Below, piece by piece: positions 29,315 through 35,666 of a stretch of 35,666 nucleotides of DNA; position 1 is the first letter of the stretch, and each line of letters starts with the position of its first letter. Made by a program: the position numbers and the translations under genes. Location of the stretch: positions 1-35,666 of the forward strand of contig CAMZDG010000031.1 in NCBI GenBank assembly GCA_947305245.1, in the 5' to 3' direction. The notes under the pieces are model-generated. The model searched no databases. It had not been told where the DNA came from and saw nothing but the letters and a program-made list of their open reading frames with translations. The DNA is from an uncultured Lachnospiraceae bacterium. Lineage in GTDB: Bacteria; Bacillota; Clostridia; Lachnospirales; Lachnospiraceae.

Positions 29315-29902
29315 TTAGGAGTAGGAGATCAGAACGGGCTGATACTGTCTGTGCTCTAACGCCTGCTCCAGCGTATCCTTTAGGAGGTCCAGGCGCGCGA
29401 CCAGGGAATTGGGCTTTTTCTCCCAATTGTCCTGCCCGAAGGGGACGAAGTAAATATTCTTGGCATTCAGGAGCAGGCCGACGTTCTTCAGGTTTAGCCC
29501 CAGTCCGTCATTGGTGGAGAGGGCGATGACCAGCGGCTTATTCACGCGAAGATGCGCCTTTGCCGCCATGAGGACGGGACTGTCCGTGATGCCGCCGGCG
29601 AGCTTCGCCGCAGTGTTTCCCGTGCAGGGAACGATGGCGAGAATGTCCAGGAAGGACGAAGGGCCAAGGGGCTCCGCCGTCTCGATGCTCAGGATGGGCT
29701 CGCGCCCCGTCACGGCGCGGATCTTTTCCAGATACTCCCCGGGCGTGCCAAAGCGGCTGGAGATCCGCTGGGCAGAATCAGAGAGAATGGGGTAGAGATT
29801 GGCGCCAGTGTCTTTTAGGCTTTCGAGGGTTCGAAAGGTTTTATCATAAGTACAAAAGGACCCCGTCAGGGCCACGCCAATGTTTTTTCCGCACAGTTCC
29901 AT
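29315..29902 (-). CDS. dpaB: Dipicolinate synthase subunit B
   Basis: The product has 195 residues. It is the flavoprotein-like B subunit (SpoVFB) that with DpaA oxidises dihydrodipicolinate to dipicolinic acid in the mother cell of sporulating bacteria. The N-terminus NIGVALTGSFCTYDK is the typical flavoprotein phosphopantothenoylcysteine-decarboxylase-like fold, and IVPCTGNTAAKLAGGITDSP and LVIALSTNDGLG are characteristic. ATG 29902 has AAAGGTG upstream. It starts 25 bases after dpaA ends and is followed closely by asnB. Confidence 0.93.
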   Translation of the reverse strand: MELCGKNIGVALTGSFCTYDKTFRTLESLKDTGANLYPILSDSAQRISSRFGTPGEYLEKIRAVTGREPILSIETAEPLGPSSFLDILAIVPCTGNTAAKLAGGITDSPVLMAAKAHLRVNKPLVIALSTNDGLGLNLKNVGLLLNAKNIYFVPFGQDNWEKKPNSLVARLDLLKDTLEQALEHRQYQPVLISYS

Positions 29903-29927
29903 ACAGTTACGCACCTTTCCAGAATGA

Positions 29928-30773
29928 TCAATCGAGGGTAGACAGGACATATTTTACAAGACGCTCCGCGCAGCTTTTCGCCGCATATTTTCCAGGGAGC
30001 CCGGGGCAGAACAGGGCGCTCAGGGAAAGGGTTTTCGCCAGCTCATAATCCACGCCCACCGCGCCGGAAGCGAGGTCGATGATGAGGCTTTCCTGACGCA
30101 CCTGGGGAAGGCAGCTTTCGCCGAGGCAGCAGGCGGGGATGGTGTTAAAGATATAATCAAAGCGGGAGACGTTCTTTGGCAGTTTTTCCAAGGGGAAGGT
30201 AAGGTATCCCGTGGCCTGCGCCATGGCAAGCTCCGCCGGATCCGCCGTCGTGACGCTAACGCTTGCGCGCAGGCCGGCAAGCCTTTGGGCGATCAGGCTG
30301 CCGCATCGCCCGAAGCCGAGCACTAAGCTACTACTTTGATGGAGCAGGGTCTCTTTATGAGAGAGGGCTTCGAGGATGGCGCCCTCCGCAGTCGCCACGG
30401 CATTGAACAGGGTCAGGGGTTCGTCTTTCATGAAGTCGTACCACTCGATGGAGCGTTCCTCTAAGTGGCGACGAAACGCTTCCGGAAGTATGCCCCCAAA
30501 GACCTTTTGGTGTTTTCGAAGGCATCTTTGGAATTCCGGCAGAGGGATCGAGGTACGCCCCTCGCAAAAAAGGAAGCCATCCTTTTCAAAGGGAATGCCG
30601 CAGACGATGGTGCCGGCGCCGTCCATGGCCTCCCGAAGGGACACGGAAGTTTCTTCGCTCGTCTGGCCATAGGTGCCGTGGCAGATCACCCGGCAACCCT
30701 CACGTGAAAAGATGGGAGCCATGTAGGAAATGCGGCGATCGCCGCCGATCAGGCATATGTCTCTGTAATCCAT
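29928..30773 (-). CDS. dpaA: Dipicolinate synthase subunit A
   Basis: The product has 281 residues and is the NAD(P)-dependent A subunit (SpoVFA). Visible are the start DYRDICLIGGDRRISYMA, FEKDGFLFC, and the nucleotide-binding motif LVLGFGRCGSLIAQRLAGL at about residues 148-166, followed by DYIFNTIPA and IIDLASGAVGVDY. The start is the ATG at 30773; a longer frame adds 8 residues. The ribosome site is weak (CAAAGAAATCAA). A -10-like TATACT lies about 30 bases upstream on the minus strand without a good sigma-A -35, so a sporulation sigma factor may read it. The presence of dpaAB shows that the host forms endospores. Confidence 0.93.
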   Translation of the reverse strand: MDYRDICLIGGDRRISYMAPIFSREGCRVICHGTYGQTSEETSVSLREAMDGAGTIVCGIPFEKDGFLFCEGRTSIPLPEFQRCLRKHQKVFGGILPEAFRRHLEERSIEWYDFMKDEPLTLFNAVATAEGAILEALSHKETLLHQSSSLVLGFGRCGSLIAQRLAGLRASVSVTTADPAELAMAQATGYLTFPLEKLPKNVSRFDYIFNTIPACCLGESCLPQVRQESLIIDLASGAVGVDYELAKTLSLSALFCPGLPGKYAAKSCAERLVKYVLSTLD

Positions 30774-30852
30774 TTGATTTCTTTGGCCCGGGGCCACTTT
30801 TGGAATTTAGTATAAATTACGCAGTTTCCCCGGAATGGGTTCCTGTCAAAGG

Positions 30853-30882
30853 TTGACGAAACTGGGGATTCGGTGGTAAACT
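30853..30882 (+). promoter_or_regulatory. Sigma-A promoter of the rhomboid gene
   Basis: TTGACG (30853-30858), 18 bases, TAAACT (30877-30882), 24 bases before ATG 30906. Confidence 0.6.
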
Positions 30883-30905
30883 AATGACAAAGTGGGGATT
30901 TTTAA

Positions 30906-31553
30906 ATGTTGGAAAAGTTTCGTCTAAAAAAATGGAAAGATATCCCATATGTCAGCATTCTTCTCGTGGCGATCAACGTGGTCGTGTTCCTGATCACGGA
31001 GTTCGTGACGAAGGCTCCGTATGAAGCGGGGGGACTGAGCGTAGAAGGCGTCCTGATGCGGGGAGAATATGAGAGATTCATCTACAGCATGTTCCTTCAT
31101 GTTGACATTGCACATATTTTCAACAACATGGTCATGCTGTATTTCATGGGGACCATGATCGAGAAAGAGATCGGGCACCTGCCGTTTGGCGTGATCTACT
31201 TTTTGTCCGGCATCGGCGGAGGACTCTTGTCCCTTTACGTGAAGCTGGTGCAGGGGAATCCCGTGGGTAGCGTCGGAGCCAGCGGGGCAATCTTTGGACT
31301 GGACGGTCTGTTGCTCGCCATGGTGCTGTTCTACCGAAAACCCATGCCCATGGTGACGCCGCTGCGCGTCTGTCTGATGATCGCGCTCAGTCTGTACAGC
31401 GGACTGACCGCAGGCAATGTTGACAATGCGGCGCATTTCGGCGGACTCCTGGCGGGACTGATCATAGGCGCGCTGTTCTGTCTGATCAAGCGGTATTCGA
31501 GAGGCCTGCCTTCCCTGATGCCGTATGAGGACGAGGACGATGATGAGGAGTGA
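30906..31553 (+). CDS. Rhomboid-family intramembrane serine protease
   Basis: The product has 215 residues with about six spans (16-33, 57-80, 92-111, 125-142, 155-172, 177-192). Catalytic Ser126 lies in GASGAIFG and His177 in AAHFGGLLAG. His70 with NN in IAHIFNNMVML is the conserved loop of the family. An acidic cytoplasmic tail (EDEDDDEE) ends the protein. Rhomboids cut single-span proteins inside the membrane. Substrates are unknown; two single-span zinc-ribbon proteins are encoded close downstream. It may be co-transcribed with the HIT gene 36 bases later. Confidence 0.92.
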   Translation: MLEKFRLKKWKDIPYVSILLVAINVVVFLITEFVTKAPYEAGGLSVEGVLMRGEYERFIYSMFLHVDIAHIFNNMVMLYFMGTMIEKEIGHLPFGVIYFLSGIGGGLLSLYVKLVQGNPVGSVGASGAIFGLDGLLLAMVLFYRKPMPMVTPLRVCLMIALSLYSGLTAGNVDNAAHFGGLLAGLIIGALFCLIKRYSRGLPSLMPYEDEDDDEE

Positions 31554-31589
31554 CGCAGCTTTATCAAAAGCTTGGAAAGGAGCAGAAAC

Positions 31590-31997
31590 ATGAAGAAGGA
31601 TACTTGTATTTTTTGTAAGATCGCGAATGGGGAGATTCCGTCCAGAACGGTATATGAGGACGCGGATTTTCGCGCCATTTTGGATCTGGGGCCCGCGACG
31701 AAGGGGCACACCCTGATCCTTCCCAAGGAGCATGCGGAGGATCTGTATGAGCTGCCGGAGGAGGTTGCCGCAAGGGTATTGCCCGTGGCAAAAAAGGTGG
31801 CAGGCCTTTTGAAGGAAAGACTTGGATGCGATGGCATGAATCTGGTGCAGAACAATGGGGAGACGGCCGGACAGACGGTCAAGCATTTTCACCTGCACCT
31901 GATCCCCAGATATGTCGGGGACGGACAAAGTATCCTTTGGAAGCCGACGGAGCCGTCTGCGGAAGAACTGGACGGCGTATGGAGTGCGTTGAAATAA
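31590..31997 (+). CDS. HIT-family (Hint-like) nucleotide hydrolase
   Basis: The product has 135 residues. The HIT motif HFHLHLIP has His99, His101 and His103. CIFCKI (Cys6, Cys9) at the N-terminus and GHTLILPKEH are typical of Hint proteins, which hydrolyse adenosine phosphoramidates and related nucleotides in the cytoplasm. ATG 31590 follows GGAAAGGAGC. Length and motifs are complete. Confidence 0.95.
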   Translation: MKKDTCIFCKIANGEIPSRTVYEDADFRAILDLGPATKGHTLILPKEHAEDLYELPEEVAARVLPVAKKVAGLLKERLGCDGMNLVQNNGETAGQTVKHFHLHLIPRYVGDGQSILWKPTEPSAEELDGVWSALK

Positions 31998-32011
31998 AGG
32001 TAGGAGAGACT

Positions 32012-32458
32012 ATGGATAGTTTTTATTCGAATCGTCCCGAGGAGGAATCTCCGGAGCTGGTCTGCCCGAACTGTGGCATGGCCGTGATGGGAAGAGATCA
32101 TTATTGCATCGGCTGCGGCATGATCGTGACGCCGGTCGACCGTAAAACCTATGAGCGCACGCATCCGAAGGAGAACGCATCCGGAGGCGGAGCGAAGGAC
32201 GCCGCGGGGAATGGCGGAAATACGGTCAACAGCCGCCTCGAGAAGCTGGAGGATCGGTTTGTCGGCCCCAATAAGAATATCCTGTATCTGAGAGATGATG
32301 AGGAGATTGGCAAAGAAGAGGACGAGGATGAGTATGGCAAGCAGCCCATCCCGGATTCACGCCTGCAAAAGGAGCCGCTCCCCATCAACTTCATTCTGAT
32401 CGGCGTGATCGCCGTGATCATTTTGATCGTGATCGTTAGCGTACTGCTAAATATATAA
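32012..32458 (+). CDS. Zinc-ribbon protein with C-terminal membrane anchor
   Basis: The product has 148 residues. A zinc ribbon is formed by Cys18, Cys21, Cys32 and Cys35 (CPNCG and CIGCG). A long charged, disordered part (EDEDEYG) follows. The last about 23 residues are hydrophobic (PINFILIGVIAVIILIVIVS), so the protein is tail-anchored with the ribbon in the cytoplasm. ATG 32012 follows TAGGAGAGAC. It is 14 bases after the HIT gene. Function unknown; it could recruit a partner to the membrane or be a rhomboid substrate. Confidence 0.8.
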   Translation: MDSFYSNRPEEESPELVCPNCGMAVMGRDHYCIGCGMIVTPVDRKTYERTHPKENASGGGAKDAAGNGGNTVNSRLEKLEDRFVGPNKNILYLRDDEEIGKEEDEDEYGKQPIPDSRLQKEPLPINFILIGVIAVIILIVIVSVLLNI

Positions 32459-32479
32459 CCTGGAGGGCGGGAAACCGCG

Positions 32480-33295
32480 TTGAATGACATGGGAGAGAAT
32501 CAGACGAAAATATGTCCAAAGTGTAAAACACCGCTGATGGACGATAATTTCTGCATGGGCTGCGGAGCTTACGTGGATCCTGAAAACGGAGAGGGAACGG
32601 GAAAGGACGGTTCCGTCGGCTACGGGACGACGGGCAGCTTTGGAACCTTTGGAATGAATGACACGCCGACTCCCCGGGCAAATCCGAACGATCCTTGGGC
32701 AGATCCGAACGACCCTTGGGCAGATCCGAACGACCCTTGGGCGAATAAGGGGAGCAGCCAGACCTCTAACGGGTATCTGCAGGGCACCTCGGACAAGCCG
32801 TCCATGATGAAGTCCATCCTGATCATGGCAGCCATTGCAGCCGGCGTCTTCATTCTCATCATTGCGCTGGACTTTGTGACCAGGGTAAAGGACAAGGTCA
32901 CGGTGCTGAGTAATTTTGATGCTCAGACCGGTGTCGAAGGCACGATGAACATTTTGGCGGCCGGTGACAAGATCAAGTCGATCGAGGAGGTCGAGAGGCT
33001 GAACGTCTCGGGATTCTCGGCGGAGGAGATCAAGATCGTCAGGGAGTACCTGGAAACGCAGTGCACCGTATATGATGCCTATGATTTCATCACCTGGAAG
33101 ATCACGGAGAAGGATTCCTCCGTCTATCTTACCTTGACCTATTCCGATCTGGATCGGAAGGAGAACATAAGGGCCCTTGAGAAGCTGGGGATCGTGGACA
33201 GCGAAGGGGTTGGGAGCAACATTTCCCTGACAGAGACGGTAAAGTCCTTAAAGGCCGAAGGATGGTCGGACACCCCTTGGCTTCAGATAAAATAA
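32480..33295 (+). CDS. Zinc-ribbon membrane protein with a heptapeptide repeat
   Basis: The product has 271 residues. The N-terminal zinc ribbon has Cys12, Cys15, Cys25 and Cys28 (CPKCK, CMGCG). A Gly/Pro-rich region carries three copies of A-(N/D)-P-N-D-P-W (32678-32740). One span at about residues 110-132 (SILIMAAIAAGVFILIIALD) is followed by an extracellular domain of about 135 residues without a known match. The start is a TTG at 32480 after GGAGGGCGGG at long spacing, or ATG 32489. It is 21 bases after the other zinc-ribbon gene, so the two are probably made together and may act as a pair. Confidence 0.8.
   Translation: MNDMGENQTKICPKCKTPLMDDNFCMGCGAYVDPENGEGTGKDGSVGYGTTGSFGTFGMNDTPTPRANPNDPWADPNDPWADPNDPWANKGSSQTSNGYLQGTSDKPSMMKSILIMAAIAAGVFILIIALDFVTRVKDKVTVLSNFDAQTGVEGTMNILAAGDKIKSIEEVERLNVSGFSAEEIKIVREYLETQCTVYDAYDFITWKITEKDSSVYLTLTYSDLDRKENIRALEKLGIVDSEGVGSNISLTETVKSLKAEGWSDTPWLQIK
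32678..32740 (+). repeat. Three tandem 21-bp units in coding sequence
   Basis: Three in-frame 21-bp units (32678, 32699 and 32720) encode the heptads ANPNDPW, ADPNDPW and ADPNDPW. Units 2 and 3 are identical in DNA, so the repeat can expand or contract by slippage without breaking the frame. Confidence 0.9.
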
Positions 33296-33311
33296 CGGGA
33301 GCGGACGATCA

Positions 33312-34154
33312 ATGAGAACGGTTAGCGTAAGTGAAGTGACAGATCTGGTAAAGGAGGCCTGCATCGAGGCCAATCACTTCCTGTCGAAGGACGTGGAGGA
33401 GAAGCTTTGTGAGGCGGCAAAAAAGGAAGAGGCCCCCTTGGGACGCCAGATCCTGGAACAGTTAAAGGAAAATTTGAAGATCGCGGGCGAGGATATGATC
33501 CCCATCTGTCAGGACACTGGCATGGCGGTGATCTTTCTTGAGGTGGGCCAGGAGGTCCATTTCGAGGGCGGGAGCCTGACGGATGCCGTGAATGAAGGCG
33601 TGCGCAGGGGATATGTGGACGGGTTTCTTCGCAAGTCGGTGGTGAAGGATCCAATCCTTCGCGAGAATACCAAGGACAATACGCCTGCGGTGATCCATTA
33701 TGACATTGTGCCCGGGGACAAGGTGAAGATCACCGTTGCGCCGAAGGGCTTTGGAAGCGAGAATATGAGCAGGGTGTTTATGTTAAAGCCTGCTGACGGC
33801 ATCGAAGGTGTGAAGAATGCGATCCTTACTGCCGTGAAGGATGCGGGTCCCAACGCGTGCCCTCCCATGGTGGTGGGCGTCGGCGTCGGCGGAACCTTTG
33901 AGAAGTGTGCCATTCTTGCGAAGCAGGCACTGACGAGGCCGCTGGATCAGCGCTCTGAGATCCCTTGGGTGCGTGAGCTCGAGGAGGAGATGCTGGGCAG
34001 GATCAATCGCACGGGCATTGGCCCCGGAGGGCTTGGAGGCAGCACAACGGCCATGGCGGTCAACGTGAACACGTACCCCACGCACATTGCGGGACTTCCC
34101 GTGGCCATCAATATCTGCTGCCACGTGAACCGTCATGCGGTGAGGGAACTCTAG
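33312..34154 (+). CDS. Class I fumarate hydratase, alpha subunit
   Basis: The product has 280 residues and corresponds to the N-terminal part of class I (4Fe-4S) fumarase or L-tartrate dehydratase alpha. Visible are ICQDTGMAVIFLEVG with a cluster cysteine, RENTKDNTPAVIHYD, MLKPADGIEGVK, GVGVGGTFEKCAILAKQAL and GGSTTAMAVNVNTYPTHIA. Three cysteines in ICQDTG, FEKCAIL and ICCHV are the likely cluster ligands. The enzyme interconverts fumarate and malate. The beta subunit follows 44 bases later. Fumarase is favoured over tartrate dehydratase by context only. Confidence 0.92.
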   Translation: MRTVSVSEVTDLVKEACIEANHFLSKDVEEKLCEAAKKEEAPLGRQILEQLKENLKIAGEDMIPICQDTGMAVIFLEVGQEVHFEGGSLTDAVNEGVRRGYVDGFLRKSVVKDPILRENTKDNTPAVIHYDIVPGDKVKITVAPKGFGSENMSRVFMLKPADGIEGVKNAILTAVKDAGPNACPPMVVGVGVGGTFEKCAILAKQALTRPLDQRSEIPWVRELEEEMLGRINRTGIGPGGLGGSTTAMAVNVNTYPTHIAGLPVAINICCHVNRHAVREL

Positions 34155-34198
34155 ACGATTTGGCTTAGACCTGGCTGGTGAGAAAGTGAGAGAAGACA

Positions 34199-34750
34199 AT
34201 GGACAGACACGTGAATGCACCAATGAGCGCCGAGGATGCAAAATCCCTAAAGGCCGGTGATTACGTTTATATCACGGGAACGATCTATACCGCGAGAGAC
34301 GCGGCACATAAGAGGATGCAGGAGGCGCTGGATCGCGGCGAGGAGCTTCCGTTAGAGATGAAAAACAATTTGATCTATTATATGGGTCCGTCCCCTGCAA
34401 GGGAGGGGCGTCCCATTGGGTCCGCGGGACCTACCACGGCAAGCCGCATGGATAAGTATGCGCCGGCGCTTTTGGACCTGGGGCTGATCGGCATGATCGG
34501 CAAGGGCAAGCGCTCTCAGGCCGTGAAGGATGCCATTGTTCGAAACGGGGCGGTTTATTTCGCGGCCGTGGGCGGCGCGGGGGCATTGCTCTCGAAGTCG
34601 ATCCAAAGCTCTGAGGTGATCGCGTATGAAGACCTGGGGACGGAGGCGATCCGAAGGCTTACGGTCAAGGATTTCCCCGTGATCGTGGTGATAGACGCGG
34701 AGGGCAATAACCTTTATGAGACGGCCACCGCGGCATATTGCAAGGAATGA
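34199..34750 (+). CDS. Class I fumarate hydratase, beta subunit
   Basis: The product has 183 residues matching the C-terminal part of class I fumarase or tartrate dehydratase beta. Motifs include LKAGDYVYITGTIYTARDAA, GPSPAREGRPIGSAGPTTAS, GLIGMIGKGKR, YFAAVGGAGALLSKSI and VIVVIDAEGNNLYE. It starts at ATG 34199 with GAGAGAAGAC upstream. It pairs with the alpha subunit; both are complete. Confidence 0.92.
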   Translation: MDRHVNAPMSAEDAKSLKAGDYVYITGTIYTARDAAHKRMQEALDRGEELPLEMKNNLIYYMGPSPAREGRPIGSAGPTTASRMDKYAPALLDLGLIGMIGKGKRSQAVKDAIVRNGAVYFAAVGGAGALLSKSIQSSEVIAYEDLGTEAIRRLTVKDFPVIVVIDAEGNNLYETATAAYCKE

Positions 34751-34798
34751 TCCCTTCATAAGACGGAAAAGGATTCAGACAGAATTGGGAGAGCGGAT

Positions 34799-35512
34799 AT
34801 GAGAATTGCATTAATGGTCATCATGAACATTCTTTTGGTCCCTTTTATGTTTATAAAGCTTTGGATCACGGCGAAGCGTTATAAAGGGGATTATATGCCT
34901 GGCTTTAAGATCTCGAAGTTTATTGCGAAGCGTGCCATTTGGGGCGGAAACATTAAACTGGAGGTCCACGGACTGGAGAACGTGCCGGAGCAAGACGGAT
35001 TTATGTACTATCCGAATCATCAGGGGCTGTTCGATTCCCTGACTTTTTTTGCGTCCAGTCCCAAGCCGTTCTCGGCAGTGGTCAAGAAGGAGGCAAGAAA
35101 CATTATCCTCCTAAAGCAGGTGATCGAGGCCACGGGAACGCTTGCCATGGACCGGGAGGACGTGCGGCAGTCCATGCAGGTGATCAATCAGATCGCGGAA
35201 GAGGTGAAGGCGGGGAGGAACTACCTGATCTTTCCCGAGGGGCATCGCAGCCGTGAGGGAAACAAGGTGCAGGAGTTCAAGCCCGGGAGCTTTAAGGCCG
35301 CTCTGAAAGCAAAATGTCCGATCGTGCCCTGCGCATTGATCAACTGTTTTATCCCCTTTGACGTGCAGTCCATCCGCCGGGTGACGGTAAAGCTCATTTA
35401 TCTGAAACCCATGTATTATGAGGAATACAAGGACATGAAAACCGTGGAGATCGCTACGGAAGTAAGGCGCAGGATCGTCGAAGCCATTTCTGAGTATGAA
35501 GATAAGGAATAA
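34799..35512 (+). CDS. plsC: 1-acyl-sn-glycerol-3-phosphate acyltransferase
   Basis: The product has 237 residues. An N-terminal membrane helix (LMVIMNILLVPFMFIKLWI) is followed by the HX4D motif in PNHQGLFDSL (catalytic His and Asp), the substrate motif FPEGHRSREGN (most relatives have FPEGTRS) and PIVPCALINCF. It makes phosphatidic acid at the inner membrane face. ATG 34799 follows GGGAGAGCGGAT. It is 48 bases after the fumarase beta gene. Other acyltransferase roles are possible in the family, but the motif set fits PlsC. Confidence 0.9.
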   Translation: MRIALMVIMNILLVPFMFIKLWITAKRYKGDYMPGFKISKFIAKRAIWGGNIKLEVHGLENVPEQDGFMYYPNHQGLFDSLTFFASSPKPFSAVVKKEARNIILLKQVIEATGTLAMDREDVRQSMQVINQIAEEVKAGRNYLIFPEGHRSREGNKVQEFKPGSFKAALKAKCPIVPCALINCFIPFDVQSIRRVTVKLIYLKPMYYEEYKDMKTVEIATEVRRRIVEAISEYEDKE

Positions 35513-35523
35513 AAATATTTCGA

Positions 35524-35552
35524 TTGACAAACTAGGAACCCTTATGTATAAT
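35524..35552 (+). promoter_or_regulatory. Consensus sigma-A promoter of the tRNA gene
   Basis: TTGACA (35524-35529), exactly 17 bases, TATAAT (35547-35552). All twelve positions match the consensus. Transcription would begin near 35559, about 50 bases before the tRNA. Confidence 0.9.
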
Positions 35553-35611
35553 GGAAAATGCGCTATGGGTTAGCGCTTAAATGCATATTGGTAGAGACGA
35601 AGTTCGGACAA

Positions 35612-35666
35612 GGAGAAATACTCAAGAGGCCGAAGAGGCGCCCCTGCTAAGGGTGTAGGTCGGGCA
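35612..35666 (+). tRNA. tRNA-Ser (anticodon GCU), 3-prime part beyond the window
   Basis: The gene begins with GGAGAAA (acceptor) and CTCAAGAGGC (D arm). The anticodon arm is CCCCTGCTAAGGG with GCT as anticodon, reading AGC/AGU serine codons. The TAGGTCGGGCA after it begins the long variable arm of a serine tRNA. The T arm and acceptor end are outside the window. Confidence 0.92.

Noticed and set aside
29292..29426. A longer N-terminus for asparagine synthetase
   Set aside because: Cys must follow the initiator Met for glutaminase activity, and MCGIAGF starts at 29291 with a ribosome site. The extension overlaps dpaB.
30924..31928. A 334-codon open frame on the minus strand
   Set aside because: It lies opposite the rhomboid and HIT genes, which are complete. 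The composition (His, Gln, Asp rich) is that of an antisense shadow.
32678..32740. Possible CRISPR-like repeat
   Set aside because: The units are contiguous, 21 bp, without spacers, and in frame inside a coding sequence.

Overview
The window looks like a chromosomal segment of a spore-forming anaerobic Firmicute, most likely a Lachnospiraceae-type Clostridium relative. The support is a dipicolinate synthase pair (dpaA/dpaB), two-subunit class I (Fe-S) fumarase, a lipoprotein GH5 cellulase, strong GGAGG ribosome binding sites, and sigma-A promoters close to TTGACA-17-TATAAT. This assignment is inferred from gene content and not from a database search.

Region 1 (1-8.4 kb) is an accessory, partly decayed zone. 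It has two copies of an XRE-family regulator gene (1316-2206 and 6463-7356, both minus) inside a repeated block of about 1.03 kb. Each copy lies tail-to-tail with a remnant of a second XRE-TPR gene (1-215 and 6133-6456). In the left copy an AraC-GyrI-type regulator is inserted between the two parts, and two nearly identical 46-bp palindromes bracket the XRE gene. Between the copies are a lipoprotein-like protein, a sigma factor with a long C-terminal extension and a transglutaminase-like protein. A GNAT fragment and a frameshifted YD-repeat gene complete the zone.

Region 2 (8.4-17.2 kb) starts with a GH5 endoglucanase lipoprotein translationally coupled to a membrane protein. Next is an operon of a probable beta-propeller protein (with an apparent 5-prime frameshift), an OmpR-type response regulator and a histidine kinase without membrane segments, joined by ATGA overlaps. 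A hairpin terminator separates this from an ABC ATPase and an 871-aa FtsX-type permease. The layout is typical of a BceRS-BceAB or VncRS-like sensing and transport module.

Region 3 (17.2-21 kb) is the most intriguing part. A DUF1622 membrane protein gene and a MarR regulator are divergently transcribed. The MarR gene is followed by two tandem ArsA/Get3-family ATPases with a small helical protein between them. Three 19-bp sites with the shape TACTTC-N7-GAAnTA lie at the marR promoter and in front of the first ATPase gene, suggesting one MarR-controlled regulon. No arsenic transporter, reductase or ArsD/ArsR is present.

Region 4 (21-35.6 kb) is mostly housekeeping or conserved: a multi-spanning GT-C-like membrane protein, a phosphoribosyltransferase-like protein, an unknown soluble protein, a ThuA::TIM-barrel fusion and an SseB-like protein. 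A minus-strand dpaA-dpaB-asnB operon follows. Then come rhomboid, HIT, two zinc-ribbon membrane proteins, fumarase alpha and beta, PlsC, and the 5-prime part of tRNA-Ser(GCU) cut by the window edge. No CRISPR array, intact transposase, integrase or phage gene was seen, and no gene-free stretch longer than about 300 bp exists once the broken genes are counted.
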